This document shows positions 1-8,442 of a stretch of 43,629 bases of DNA, piece by piece. A program made the position numbers and the translations under genes. The notes below the pieces were generated by a model. It did not search any database and had not been told where the DNA came from. It saw nothing but the letters and a program-made list of their open reading frames with translations. Source of the stretch: Planctomycetota bacterium (GTDB lineage Bacteria > Planctomycetota > UBA8742 > UBA2392). The DNA lies in assembly GCA_019186845.1 (NCBI GenBank), contig JABARW010000004.1, positions 35,445-79,073 on the forward strand, given 5' to 3'. Position 1 is the stretch's first letter, and each line of letters starts with the position of its first letter.

Positions 1-2
1 GC

Positions 3-971
3 CCTGCCCAGGTCACGGTCTCGCGCGATACCACGGCCACGGCCAGCGACATCAAAATGCTGGTGGAGCGCTTCAATGATCTGACGGCCAAAGTCAGGGA
101 ATTCACAGCCTTTGATAAACAGTCTCTGACCACCGGTCGCCTCCACGGCGACGCCACGGCCATCACCCTCGCGGCGACCCTCAAACGGCTGCTGCTGGAT
201 CCAGTGGCCGGCATCGACAGTACCATGAACAACGCGGCCGCCCTGGGCCTAAGCATTGACCGTTCGGGCGCACTGACACTCGACGAGGGGCGCCTGCAGA
301 ACGCGCTGAGCCAGCGTTTTGAGCAGGTGGCCGAACTCTTTTCCCACAGCGCCAGACTGAAGGACACCACCGCCCTGTCCCAGTTCCATGAGGGACAGGG
401 TCTGCGGCGCGCTGCCGGCCCCGATCTACGCGTGAGATTCCGCAACGGTACCAGCCTCGACCTGGACCTTTCAGGCGCCCAGAACGTGCGCGAGCTCCTG
501 GTGCTTCTCAACGCGGACAGCCGCCTCAGCGCCACGGTGGGAGCCGACGGCCGAAGCTTCTCGTTTACGGACAACACCAGCGGCAACCAGCCCTTTGCCC
601 TGTCCGACCTCAACCAGAGCGGAACAACCCAGAGCCTGGGATTCCTGCAACCTCAGGCCGGCAACGGCGCAGCCATGTTGCAGGGTGGTACCATCGTGCT
701 GGCTGAGGAACAGGGGCTGGCCCGGAGGCTGGACCGGGAGATTGAGCGTTACGTGAACTCGCTCGACGGCGTGTTCCGTCAGCGCCGCGAGGAGAGCGAC
801 AAGCGGGTGGAGGCCTACAACGCAGACATCGCGCGCATGGGCCGCGGCGTGAACATGGAGCGCGAAAGACTGATGCGCCAGTTCCAGACGCTCGAAAAGT
901 TCCTTGCCAAGAGCCAACAGCTTCAAACCCAGCTTGCCGGCCAGCTCAAGGCCCTGACGCCGCCCAAATAG
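3..971 (+). CDS. fliD: Flagellar filament cap protein FliD (5'-truncated)
   Basis: The reading frame is open from the window edge, so the N-terminus is missing; about 323 residues remain. FliD caps the growing filament and helps flagellin fold at the tip. The visible part matches the FliD C-terminal half. It has an SRDTTA-type strand before an RFNDL helix, then the GRLHGD and TLDEGRL segments typical of FliD_C. A flagellin hook IN-like repeat (FRNGTSLDLDLSGAQ to SLGF) lies in the middle. A C-terminal coiled coil ends in a MRQFQTLE segment like the family's LxxQFxxME. The gene converges on the flagellar operon on the other strand with a 7-bp gap between stop codons, so it belongs to a separate transcript entering from the left. 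Confidence 0.9.
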   Translation, partial: PAQVTVSRDTTATASDIKMLVERFNDLTAKVREFTAFDKQSLTTGRLHGDATAITLAATLKRLLLDPVAGIDSTMNNAAALGLSIDRSGALTLDEGRLQNALSQRFEQVAELFSHSARLKDTTALSQFHEGQGLRRAAGPDLRVRFRNGTSLDLDLSGAQNVRELLVLLNADSRLSATVGADGRSFSFTDNTSGNQPFALSDLNQSGTTQSLGFLQPQAGNGAAMLQGGTIVLAEEQGLARRLDREIERYVNSLDGVFRQRREESDKRVEAYNADIARMGRGVNMERERLMRQFQTLEKFLAKSQQLQTQLAGQLKALTPPK

Positions 972-978
972 CCCCGCA

Positions 979-1680
979 TCAGCGCGCGATGCCTGCGGGG
1001 TTGGCTCCAACTTGGACCAGGCCTCGCTGGACTTCTTCCGGCATCAGGGCAATGAGTGCAGCGCGGCTCTCCTTGTTTTTGCACTGGGTCAGCACAAAGT
1101 AGAGGTCTGAAAGCGGAAGGTAGACGAGTTGGGGCAGCAGGGTTTCCGGTTCGCGGGACTTCTCGAGGTCCAGCACCAGTTGCGCGAGCCGAGCGTCGCG
1201 TTGCTTGCGGTTCCATTCTTCCAGCAGTTTTTCGTAGCGCTGGCGTAACTCGTCGGCCTGCTTCTGCTCCGCCTGGGATTTCGCGCGCATGCTGTCCCAG
1301 GCCGCGGCGCGCGCCGCCAACCTGTCCAACGCATCCTGTTCGGCCTGGCGTCTTGCTTCGCGCTCGTTTCGTGATGCGCCGCTGTCAGCCATGACGGCGC
1401 TTTCAAGTGCGTGGCCGTGGCCACTGGCAGCCAGCCGCGCGCGAAGTTCTTCGTCCACGAGGTAATTCTTGAGTGCCTGGTCGGTGATCTCGCCGCGCGC
1501 CTTGGAAGCGTCGATGAACGCGCGCAGGGCCTCTCGCTCCTGCGATCCGTAATACAGCAGATAGTCGCGCAAGAAGCCCGCGTCCAGCGGTGAACCCAGC
1601 GACCATGCCAGGGCGCCGCCGAGAAGCAGGGCCAGTGAAAGGGCGCTGCCCATGCCCAACAACAGGGTGAGCCGGTTCAT
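979..1680 (-). CDS. MotE-like flagellar protein, MgtE N-domain-like
   Basis: This 233-residue protein has one N-terminal membrane segment (about residues 5-27) and a long charged helical, probably coiled-coil region (about 100-170). The C-terminus (about 185-225) contains a LMPEEVQRGLV segment similar to the MgtE intracellular N domain. That arrangement is the one described for MotE, a chaperone-like stator partner encoded next to fliJ in other bacteria. It is the last gene of the flagellar operon and its ATG overlaps the fliJ stop by 4 bp, with a GGAGG ribosome site 5 nt upstream. Position and architecture support the call; sequence conservation in this family is low, so the function is inferred. 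Confidence 0.65.
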   Translation of the reverse strand: MNRLTLLLGMGSALSLALLLGGALAWSLGSPLDAGFLRDYLLYYGSQEREALRAFIDASKARGEITDQALKNYLVDEELRARLAASGHGHALESAVMADSGASRNEREARRQAEQDALDRLAARAAAWDSMRAKSQAEQKQADELRQRYEKLLEEWNRKQRDARLAQLVLDLEKSREPETLLPQLVYLPLSDLYFVLTQCKNKESRAALIALMPEEVQRGLVQVGANPAGIAR

Positions 1681-2117
1681 GTTTTCCTCCTGCGTGCTTG
1701 CGCGATCTCATCCATGAGCGCAGCTTCTTGGGCCTGCGCCAGATGACTGGCATCGGCCAGGCGCCGCTCGCGCAGTTTCTCCAGCAGGCGGCGCTCGCGC
1801 GCGGCCTCTACCGCCTGCTCCTGTCGCCGTTGCACCTCGGCGTTCTGCGCCTCAATCTGGGCTGCGCCGGCACGGCAGGAAGCGGAGAGGCTGCCCACGT
1901 GTCGATGCAGCAACCTGGCGCGAAACGCATTCACGGGACCTAGCCTTGCGTGGGCCAGGTCACGCAGAGCGGACGTGTGGTCGGCTGAGATGGCGTCGAG
2001 GTTGGCCTGACGCTGCCGCAGCAGTTCTTGGCTTTCTGCCAGGGACTTGAGCCGAAGGTCTTCGACCTGCCGCCGTAGCCGCAGGAGCGCCTCGAGCCTG
2101 AACTTGAATCGTGTCAT
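1677..2117 (-). CDS. fliJ: Flagellar export chaperone FliJ
   Basis: FliJ is the cytosolic stalk of the flagellar type III export ATPase; it sits in the FliI ring and passes chaperones on. This product is 146 residues, the usual length. The N-terminus reads F-K-F-R-L-E-A-LL-R-L-R and the remainder is one long helical coiled coil rich in Arg, Gln, Ala and Glu, both hallmarks of the family. It starts 7 bp after fliI and overlaps the motE-like gene by 4 bp, so translation is likely coupled. A GAGG ribosome site stands 5 nt before the ATG. Confidence 0.88.
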   Translation of the reverse strand: MTRFKFRLEALLRLRRQVEDLRLKSLAESQELLRQRQANLDAISADHTSALRDLAHARLGPVNAFRARLLHRHVGSLSASCRAGAAQIEAQNAEVQRRQEQAVEAARERRLLEKLRERRLADASHLAQAQEAALMDEIAQARRRKT

Positions 2118-2124
2118 GGGAGCC

Positions 2125-3498
2125 TCAACGCTTGGGGGCCGAGCGCGGAGCTGCTTTGGGGGCGGCCGGGCGTGGGCTGGCGCGGAGCGCGCCGGACGCA
2201 GTGGCCTGCCTGAGCGCTTCGAGGGTCTGGGGCCATAGACACTTCTCGTCTTTGCGCTGGGCCAGGAAGGCGAGCATCTTCGGCATCAGGGTGATGGCTT
2301 CGTCGAGTTCGGCGTTGCTCCCGCGGTGGTAGGCGCCGATGTTCACGAGATCTTCGTTCTGGCGGTGCAGTGTGAACAGACGGCGCAGGCGCGTGGCCAG
2401 TGTCTGGTGTTCAGGCTGGGTGACATCCGCCATCAAGCGTGAGATCGAGTCGTCCACGCGAATGGCCGGAAAGTGACCGCGATTGGCGAGTTCCCGCGAG
2501 AGCCAAAGGTGGCCATCGAGGATGCCGCGCAGGGCGTCGGCGATGGGCTCGTTCACATCGTCACCATCAACCAGCACCGTGTAAAAGGCGGTGATGGAGC
2601 CCTTCTCGGCGTTTCCGGCGCGCTCAAGCAGGCGGGGCAACATGGCAAAAACGCTGGGCGGGTAGCCTTTGGTTGTGGGTGGCTCGCCGGCGGAAAGCCC
2701 GATCTCGCGCTGGGCCATGGCCAGGCGGGTGACGCTGTCCATCAGCAGCAGCACGTGCCTGCCTTGGTCGCGTAAGCTCTCCGCGATGGCCGTCGCAGCA
2801 AAGGCCGAGCGTACACGCAGGAGTGGTGGTTCGTCTGACGTTGCGCAAACCACCACGCTTCGCGCCAAGCCTTCGGCGCCCAGGCTGTGCTCGATGAAGT
2901 CGCGCAGTTCACGGCCGCGCTCGCCGACCAGGCAGACCACCATGGCGTCTGCGTCAGAGTTGCGGCAGAGCATGCCCATGAGCGTGGATTTGCCCACGCC
3001 CGAACCGGCAAACAGCCCCACACGCTGGCCTCGTCCGCAGGTGAAGAGGCCGTCGATGGCGCGAATGCCTGTGAGAAGCGGCTTACGGATGGGCGGCCGG
3101 CCCATGGCAGCGGGCGCGTCAGCAAAGACTTCGCGCGTGGTGTAAAGAAGGGGCGCAGATTTGCCGTCCAGGGGGCGGCCCAGGGCATCGACGACGCGGC
3201 CCAGCAATCCCTCTCCCGTGGCCACGCGCGCCTGGGTCAGGAGCAGTTCGACGCTGTCTCCGCGCGATACGCCGCGCATGTCGCCCAGCGGCATCAGCAG
3301 CGTGTGGCCGTGGCGAAAACCGACGATCTCAGCCATCAGGGCGCCTCCCTGGCGGCGCTCAATCCGGGCCATGGCGCCCAAAGGCGCAGCGAAGTCCGCC
3401 GCCTCAATGGTCAGGCCCACGACGTCGGCGATGGTGCCCACAACGCGGGCAGGCACCAGGGAGGTGACTCGTTCCTTGGCCTGAGTGAACAAGCTCAT
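2125..3498 (-). CDS. fliI: Flagellum-specific export ATPase FliI
   Basis: FliI is the F1-beta-like hexameric ATPase that energises loading of flagellar export substrates at the membrane gate. The 457-residue product has the expected length. Walker A is GSGVGKS at residues 165-171, followed by the GERGRE segment, a Walker B strand LLLMDSVTR and the AGEPPTTKGYPPS segment characteristic of FliI. The start ATG overlaps the fliH stop (ATGA) and has a GGGAGGA ribosome site a few bases upstream. The C-terminus ends in an Ala/Pro/Lys-rich tail of about 20 residues, longer than is common and probably disordered. Confidence 0.96.
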   Translation of the reverse strand: MSLFTQAKERVTSLVPARVVGTIADVVGLTIEAADFAAPLGAMARIERRQGGALMAEIVGFRHGHTLLMPLGDMRGVSRGDSVELLLTQARVATGEGLLGRVVDALGRPLDGKSAPLLYTTREVFADAPAAMGRPPIRKPLLTGIRAIDGLFTCGRGQRVGLFAGSGVGKSTLMGMLCRNSDADAMVVCLVGERGRELRDFIEHSLGAEGLARSVVVCATSDEPPLLRVRSAFAATAIAESLRDQGRHVLLLMDSVTRLAMAQREIGLSAGEPPTTKGYPPSVFAMLPRLLERAGNAEKGSITAFYTVLVDGDDVNEPIADALRGILDGHLWLSRELANRGHFPAIRVDDSISRLMADVTQPEHQTLATRLRRLFTLHRQNEDLVNIGAYHRGSNAELDEAITLMPKMLAFLAQRKDEKCLWPQTLEALRQATASGALRASPRPAAPKAAPRSAPKR

Positions 3499-4223
3499 GC
3501 ATCCTCCCGCGAAGCACCCAACAGGATGTCCGCCATCTGCTGCAGTTGTGTGTCAGGGCTCACGGCCACGAGCCCCCGCCTGGAACCCACCCGTACTTCG
3601 CCGCGCTTCAGGCTGCAGTCGGCGTGCAGGTTCGCTTCGCCTAGATCCGAAAAGGCCGACTTCAACGTCGGCAACTGTTGCGTGAGGGCGGCCAGATCGT
3701 CGGGATGCAGCGTGATGTCCAGCGCGCTTCGGTCATAGGTCAGTGCGATAGCCTCCTGTGCCAGGCGCACGACAGATTGGTCATCGACTTCAAAGCTGCG
3801 GCGGCAGATCCGCTGTGCCATGTTCAGGGCCAGATCCATCAGGTCGTGGCGCGCATCTTCCAGCAGTTGGGTGCGCACTTGCCTGAACTTTGCAAGCAAC
3901 TCGGCCAAGGCCTGGGCGGCTGGCTGGTGCGCGGCTTCAAACTCCTGGCGGGCAGCCTGTGCCGCGGCTGCACGGCCCTGTTCCTCGCCCCGGAGCAGGC
4001 CCTCCTTCAGCCCCTGCGCAAATCCCTCGGCATGGCCCGCGCTGCGCGCTGCTTCGCGTTCCGTGGCGGCCGCCGTCTCGGCCAGCTGGCGGGACTGGGC
4101 CACAATGGCCTGGGCCTGCGTGCGGGCGTCTTCCAGCAGAGAGTGGGCCTGCTCCTCAATGCTCACGAACGAGAACGAGAGCAGGGCGCCTCGGGGCTCT
4201 TCCTTGAGAATGGTCTGTGCCAT
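3495..4223 (-). CDS. fliH: Flagellar assembly protein FliH
   Basis: FliH is the peripheral stator of the export ATPase; it binds FliI and tethers it to the export gate and C-ring. The product is about 242 residues. An Ala/Glu/Gln-rich helical region (about 30-120) includes the glycine-spaced stretch AEGFAQGLKEG typical of FliH/YscL proteins. The C-terminal domain has the conserved LVAVSPDTQLQQM-type end. An earlier in-frame TTG exists at 4250. The ATG at 4223 is preferred because a GGGAG ribosome site stands 7-8 nt upstream. The stop overlaps the fliI start by 4 bp. Confidence 0.87.
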   Translation of the reverse strand: MAQTILKEEPRGALLSFSFVSIEEQAHSLLEDARTQAQAIVAQSRQLAETAAATEREAARSAGHAEGFAQGLKEGLLRGEEQGRAAAAQAARQEFEAAHQPAAQALAELLAKFRQVRTQLLEDARHDLMDLALNMAQRICRRSFEVDDQSVVRLAQEAIALTYDRSALDITLHPDDLAALTQQLPTLKSAFSDLGEANLHADCSLKRGEVRVGSRRGLVAVSPDTQLQQMADILLGASREDA

Positions 4224-4256
4224 GTGCAGGCTCCCTTCCGCCCTGGTCAAGATGCG

Positions 4257-5285
4257 TTAGACGTAGGCGTCGCTCTCGCCGCGGCCGCTGATGGTGATGG
4301 TGTTGTCCGCCTGCAGACGGCGTACAACTTCAATGACGTTGTGCTGTGCGGCCTCGACGTCGCTGACGCGCACGGGCCCTGCGTACTCCATGTCCTGCTG
4401 GATCATGTCCGCTGCGCGCGCTGACATGTTTTTGAAGATGTGCGCCTTGAGTTCTTCGCTGGCGGTGCGCAGCGCCAGGGCGAGGTCGTCGTTGGATACC
4501 TCGCGCAGCAGCGTCTGCACGCCGCGGTCGTCGATGCGCAGCAGGTCTTCGAACACGAACATGTTGTCCTGGATGCTCTTGGCCAGGTCCGGGTCTTCTT
4601 CCTCAAGCAACTCCATGATGCCCTTCTCGACCTGGCTCTTGACGCTGGTCAGCACCTTTGCGGCCATGTTGACGCCACCGGACTTGGAATATTGCTGGGT
4701 GATGACATCGCTGAGCTTGCGCCGCAGGGCCTCCTCCACGCTATGGATGACTTCAGGGCTGATTTGGTCCAGCTTGGCCAGGCGAGTCATGACCTCGACC
4801 TGTTTGCGCCCGCGCGGCAGACCCGACAGCAGCACGGCTGCCTGTTCGGGCCTCAGGTGGGCCATGATCAGGGCGATGGTCTGCGGGTGCTCGTCCTGTA
4901 TGAAAGTCAGGAGGTTTTCCATTTCCGCGCGCTCGAGGAACTTGAAGGGCGCGGGCCTCACGGAGACTTCCAGCGTATGGATGGCTGCCTTGGCGTCGGT
5001 TTCCGGCAGCGTCTTGAGCAGAAGGCGACGAGCATGCTCGAGTCCGCCTTCATCGATGAACTTCTGCCCCACATTGAGGTTGTAGAACTCCCTGAAAATG
5101 CGGTCGCGCATTTCGTTGTCGACAGTTTCCATGCGAGCAATCTCGGTGGCCACGAGTTCGACGTCGTGGCGTGGCAATTGCGCCAGCAACTTGGCCGACA
5201 GTTCCGGCGGCATTGAGATCAGCAGCACGGCGGCTTTGCGAACCCCGGACATGGGGCCTTTGGCGACTTCGGCGGCATTGGCCAT
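4257..5285 (-). CDS. fliG: Flagellar motor switch protein FliG
   Basis: FliG forms the rotor ring that binds FliF and interacts with the stator to generate torque and switching. The 342-residue length is normal. The N-terminal domain carries the KAAVLLISMPPELSAKLL segment. The middle domain has the EHPQTIALIMAHLRPEQAA signature, and the C-terminal domain contains the MSARAADMIQQDMEYAGPVRVSDVE helix bearing the charged torque residues. The gene is 8 bp after fliF and 33 bp before fliH. An AGGAA ribosome site precedes the ATG. Confidence 0.96.
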   Translation of the reverse strand: MANAAEVAKGPMSGVRKAAVLLISMPPELSAKLLAQLPRHDVELVATEIARMETVDNEMRDRIFREFYNLNVGQKFIDEGGLEHARRLLLKTLPETDAKAAIHTLEVSVRPAPFKFLERAEMENLLTFIQDEHPQTIALIMAHLRPEQAAVLLSGLPRGRKQVEVMTRLAKLDQISPEVIHSVEEALRRKLSDVITQQYSKSGGVNMAAKVLTSVKSQVEKGIMELLEEEDPDLAKSIQDNMFVFEDLLRIDDRGVQTLLREVSNDDLALALRTASEELKAHIFKNMSARAADMIQQDMEYAGPVRVSDVEAAQHNVIEVVRRLQADNTITISGRGESDAYV

Positions 5286-5293
5286 GGCGTTTC

Positions 5294-6835
5294 CTATTCG
5301 TTGAACAGCAGCCAGCGTCGTACCAGGTTGGCGGCGGCCGCCGGGTTCTCTTCGGCCAGGCGGGTCACCTTCTCGTAGATCTGGTTGGAGGCCAGGGGCC
5401 CGCCCTCGGACAATTCGGGTGTTTCAGAACCGCTGGCCGGGGCGGGTGTCGTCGCATCGCCGCCGCTCTTGCGCAGCACGCCTTGAACGGTGAAGAGCGC
5501 CGCCAGCATCATCATCAGCATCATGGCGTAGCCCGCCCAGTGGCCGTAACGCTCGATTATGCCGCCCTCGCCCAGCAGCAGGTGTGCCCAGTCCGTCGGC
5601 ATGGCCGAGGGCGCAAGGCGTGGCGTGAACTCCACGGCGATACGCTCGCCGGGAAGCCCCGTAGCTGTTGACACCAGCTTCACAATGCGGCTGCGCAGGG
5701 AGGCCTGGGCGGCCTCGTCCTCCGCGGCGCTTTGCGGCAGGCTGATGGCCATAGAGCTTTGCGCGTAGTTGATGCGCAGGTGCATTTTTTCCAGCTCGCC
5801 CCTGAAGCTCTCGTCCACCATCATGCGCTCGATGTTTTCCTTGCGGTCTCTCACGGTGGATTTGCTGCCGCTGGCGGCATCCGTGCGGTTTGTGTTCTGG
5901 GCCTCGGCCCGGATGCCCGCCGTGCCGCGAGGGTCCGAGGCGGTTTCACGCTCCGTCGCCGTTTCACGGTAGCCAGTCACGGGCTCGTTGCCGCGCGGCT
6001 GGTAGGTCAGGTCGCGCGAGGACAACTCATCGACCATGCTGACTTCGATGCTCGCGGCCACGACGGCATCGAGGCCCAGGAGAGCGCGGGCGGCCTTTTC
6101 TTCCTTGTCGGCTTCGATTCGGCGGCGCAGTTCGTACTTGTCCGCACTGAGCGCTACGTCGGAGCGGAAAGTGTAGGGATGCCCTGCGGTATCAGCGATG
6201 AAAACATCTTCGGGCACCAGGTTGGGATAACTGGCGGAAACCAGGCGTGCGATGGAAAGCACCTGCTCGTTTCCCAGACGCGCCTGGCCCACGAGCCCGA
6301 TCGTGACACTGGCCTTGTTGCGGTTGGCGTCAGGCTTGAACAGCACCTCGCGCGAGGCCGGCGTGATGCGCACGCTGGCCTGGCCGATGCCGTCCATGGC
6401 CATGATGGTCTGGCGTAGGAGGTCTTCGATATTGACTCGGATGCGCTCGTAACGCTGGGGTTCTGTGGAGGTGAAGTCCGTTTCACCCAGAAACGCGTAG
6501 TTGGGCAGGCCGTCGGGGAGCAGGCGCGCTGCGTTGAGAATGAGCAAGGCGCGGTCGCGGCGCGAACGCTCTACCAGCAGGTCGTTCTTGTCAGAGGAAA
6601 ACTCGCAATGAATGGCGTACTTCTGAAGTTCGCTGCGGGCCGCTTGCAGGTCCTTGACAGGGCTTTGCAGCGGCACCATGCCGGCGTCACCGGAGGTGAG
6701 GAACACCAGCGTGAAGACAGCTGCAAAGATGGTGGCGCCAATGACCCCGAATATCCAGCGCTGCTTCACGCTGAACCTGGTGAAAGCCTGCCTGATACGA
6801 TCAAGGTTTGCTCGAGCGGTGTCCGCCAGCGCCAT
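5294..6835 (-). CDS. fliF: Flagellar MS-ring protein FliF
   Basis: FliF forms the membrane-embedded MS ring on which the flagellum is built. The 513-residue protein has two membrane segments (about 27-48 and 435-460) enclosing a large periplasmic ring-building region. That region includes the YAIHCEFSSDKNDLLVERS and ARVRI-type strands, here SVRITPA. A polar linker with ATERETASDPR sequence lies in the middle. The cytoplasmic tail ends in QIYEKVTRLAEENPAAAANLVRRWL, the FliG-binding motif. The start has a GGGAG ribosome site 6 nt upstream. A 131-bp spacer separates it from fliE, the longest gap in the operon. Confidence 0.95.
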   Translation of the reverse strand: MALADTARANLDRIRQAFTRFSVKQRWIFGVIGATIFAAVFTLVFLTSGDAGMVPLQSPVKDLQAARSELQKYAIHCEFSSDKNDLLVERSRRDRALLILNAARLLPDGLPNYAFLGETDFTSTEPQRYERIRVNIEDLLRQTIMAMDGIGQASVRITPASREVLFKPDANRNKASVTIGLVGQARLGNEQVLSIARLVSASYPNLVPEDVFIADTAGHPYTFRSDVALSADKYELRRRIEADKEEKAARALLGLDAVVAASIEVSMVDELSSRDLTYQPRGNEPVTGYRETATERETASDPRGTAGIRAEAQNTNRTDAASGSKSTVRDRKENIERMMVDESFRGELEKMHLRINYAQSSMAISLPQSAAEDEAAQASLRSRIVKLVSTATGLPGERIAVEFTPRLAPSAMPTDWAHLLLGEGGIIERYGHWAGYAMMLMMMLAALFTVQGVLRKSGGDATTPAPASGSETPELSEGGPLASNQIYEKVTRLAEENPAAAANLVRRWLLFNE

Positions 6836-6926
6836 GCGCTACTCCCGGCATTGGGCGAGTCGGCGGCTTCATGCCGCTGGCTCGCTTGGCCCATGCCAGC
6901 GCGACCCTGGGGTCAGCGCCGACGAT

Positions 6927-6944
6927 CAAGCCATCCCTGGCTTG
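6927..6944 (-). other. Hairpin in the fliE-fliF spacer
   Basis: A perfect inverted repeat of 7 bp (CAAGCCA/TGGCTTG, extendable to 8) with a 4-nt loop lies about 20 bp after the fliE stop. No T-run follows on the transcript strand, so it is not a typical intrinsic terminator. It could stabilise or process the polycistronic mRNA between the rod and MS-ring genes. The function is inferred only from position. Confidence 0.4.
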
Positions 6945-6966
6945 AGCGCAGGCTGAGATCGGCTGT

Positions 6967-7287
6967 CTAGATGCGGAGCCGGTTGATTTCCTCGTAGGCG
7001 GCGACCAGTTTGTTCCGGAACTGCATCAGTGTCCGGAACGCCAGGTCGGCCTTCTCAACGGCAGTCATGACTTCGGCGATGTTGTCCGACTGCCCCGTCA
7101 CCAGGGCCTCGATAGCGCTGTCGGCTTCCTGTTGGCGCGAGCTGACTTCTTTCAGGCTCTGCCCAAGGATATCGCGGAATGACGGCTGGCCCGCGGTCTG
7201 CGAGACCTTGTCGACCCCGGTCAAGCCTGTCGCCGGCGCCAGAGTCCGGTCTATCGCGCGTGCATCACCAATGCTGCCCTGACTCAC
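6967..7287 (-). CDS. fliE: Flagellar hook-basal body protein FliE
   Basis: FliE joins the MS ring to the proximal rod and is the first rod component exported. The 106-residue product has the normal length. The C-terminal two thirds carry the family pattern: SFRDILGQSLKEV, then IAEVMTAVEKADLAFRTLMQFRNKLVAAYEEI with the conserved M-R/Q-F-RNK-L-AYQEI end. The start is a GTG with an AGAGG ribosome site 8 nt upstream. The 90-bp spacer before it is very AT-rich, unlike the rest of the window. Confidence 0.93.
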   Translation of the reverse strand: MSQGSIGDARAIDRTLAPATGLTGVDKVSQTAGQPSFRDILGQSLKEVSSRQQEADSAIEALVTGQSDNIAEVMTAVEKADLAFRTLMQFRNKLVAAYEEINRLRI

Positions 7288-7315
7288 GAGGATTACCTCT
7301 GCCTTTGCCAGCTGG

Positions 7316-7377
7316 AAGTTAGCGGCAAACGTAAAAAGTGTAAAGACTAAAACAGAAAAAATACAAAAAATCTAAAG
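7316..7377 (-). promoter_or_regulatory. AT-rich leader and possible internal promoter before fliE
   Basis: Positions 7331-7380 are about 78% A+T in a GC-rich window, giving a U-rich transcript just after the flgC stop. On the minus strand a TTTACA (-35-like, 7339-7344) is separated by 17 bp from a weak TAACTT (-10-like, 7316-7321). It may be a secondary promoter with an AT-rich upstream element, or a partial pause/termination zone. The -10 match is poor, so confidence is low. Confidence 0.3.
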
Positions 7378-7884
7378 TCAAGCCACGATCCGCAGACTCT
7401 GCGATATCAGGGTCTTGGTCGTTTGCAGGACTGCAACGTTCGCCTCATAGGCCCGGCTGGCCAGCACAGCGTCTGCCATTTCCCTTACAGGGTCCACATT
7501 GGGGTATTCGACGTAGCCCAGCTTGCTGTCGACCATGCGCTTGAAGGCCTCTTGGGAAAGGGCAGCGTATTCGTCTCGGGGCGCTGAGGTGATCTGGCCC
7601 TTGGCGTCAAGTTTGTAGAACTCCTCGGCCTTGATGGCGTCTGGGTGGTTGGGATCGAACTGCAGCCGGGGAGCCTCGTCGCTTTCCACGATGTCTGTGA
7701 CCTGGACGCCCAAGCGCGAGCCTTGGCTTCCGGGCTCGAATACGGCCAGCAGGCGCCGGTAGGGGGCGCGGCTGCCTTGGGCGTCGCGCGTGGTGTTGGC
7801 ATTGGCGAGGTTGTTGGCAATCAGGTTGAGCCGGATGCGCTCGGCGCTCAGGGCCGAGGCTGACAGGTCCATCGTCTGGAACAT
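7378..7884 (-). CDS. flgC: Flagellar basal-body rod protein FlgC
   Basis: FlgC is a proximal rod subunit. The N-terminal SASALSAERIRLNLIANNLANANTT helix is the rod/hook family signature, and the C-terminus has the YPNVDPVREMADAVLASRAYEANVAVLQTTK segment. The length of 168 residues is slightly above the usual 135-150. An upstream GTG at 7899 would overlap the flgB stop. The ATG at 7884 is preferred because a GAGGA ribosome site lies 8 nt before it and the product then begins MFQTMDLSASAL, as is usual for FlgC. Confidence 0.93.
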   Translation of the reverse strand: MFQTMDLSASALSAERIRLNLIANNLANANTTRDAQGSRAPYRRLLAVFEPGSQGSRLGVQVTDIVESDEAPRLQFDPNHPDAIKAEEFYKLDAKGQITSAPRDEYAALSQEAFKRMVDSKLGYVEYPNVDPVREMADAVLASRAYEANVAVLQTTKTLISQSLRIVA

Positions 7885-7895
7885 GGCCGTTTTCC

Positions 7896-8327
7896 TCACG
7901 CTCTTTCACTAATGGTGTCGCGCAGCTGCATGTAGTGCTTCTTGACAAGGCTTGAGTACACCCTGAACTTCAGCCCGTTTTCTGCCAGGCGCGTCATCTC
8001 TGACTCCATGTCCACGCGGTTCTCGCTGTGGCGCAGGATGCCAGCTCTGTGGCCCATGGGCAGCACTCGCAGTCCTGCGGCGGAATCGTGCAGGTGGCGT
8101 CCTGTGATGGATTCAAAGCGCCGCACGGCGCGGCTGTTCCTGGCCTCGATTTCGGCCCTAAGGGCCTGCTGGAATTCCTGCTCGTCGAGGTCCGATGGCT
8201 GGTAGCCCGGAGTTTCCACGTTGGCGATGTTCTGCGCGATGACGCGATGGCGCTGCTCGCAGAAACTCAGCGCCCGTTCCAGAACGGGGGCGGCGCCCTT
8301 TGCAAAGATGCCGGAGGTCAGGCCCAT
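7896..8327 (-). CDS. flgB: Flagellar basal-body rod protein FlgB
   Basis: FlgB is the first proximal rod protein and the promoter-proximal gene of this operon. The product (143 residues) carries LERALSFCEQRHRVIAQNIANVETPGYQ, the diagnostic N-terminal rod motif, and the C-terminal NRVDMESEMTRLAENGLKFRVYSSLV helix. The frame stays open upstream to 8456, but those extra 43 residues are low-complexity and basic and would overlap the divergent gene. The ATG at 8327 gives the normal family length. No good ribosome site precedes it. The sigma-54-type promoter just upstream predicts transcription starting at or beside this ATG, so the message may be leaderless. Confidence 0.9.
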   Translation of the reverse strand: MGLTSGIFAKGAAPVLERALSFCEQRHRVIAQNIANVETPGYQPSDLDEQEFQQALRAEIEARNSRAVRRFESITGRHLHDSAAGLRVLPMGHRAGILRHSENRVDMESEMTRLAENGLKFRVYSSLVKKHYMQLRDTISERA

Positions 8328-8337
8328 GCCTGGCCTA

Positions 8338-8353
8338 TGCAGGGGGCGTGCCA
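8338..8353 (-). promoter_or_regulatory. Sigma-54 (RpoN) promoter for the flgB operon
   Basis: Read on the minus strand the site is TGGCACG-CCCC-CTGCA, matching the RpoN consensus TGGCACG-N4-TTGCW at all but one position with exact -24/-12 spacing. The five bases upstream (AGAAC) also fit the extended consensus. The predicted start of transcription, about 12 nt after the -12 GC, falls at position 8327 or next to it. RpoN control of rod and hook genes is well known in other flagellated bacteria. Whether this genome encodes RpoN cannot be seen here. Confidence 0.55.
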
Positions 8354-8442
8354 GTTCTCTGTTGACTGCCCCGGACTTGGATTGAAGGCTTCGCTGGCTT
8401 GCCCGGGAACCAGATTTCCCCGCGGGCGTACTTTTCTTCTTT

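Noticed and set aside
471..1010. Long open frames antisense to fliD, fliI, lpxK, atpA and other genes
   Set aside because: High GC content creates long shadow frames; none has domain-like sequence, and the opposite strand in each case holds a clearly conserved gene.
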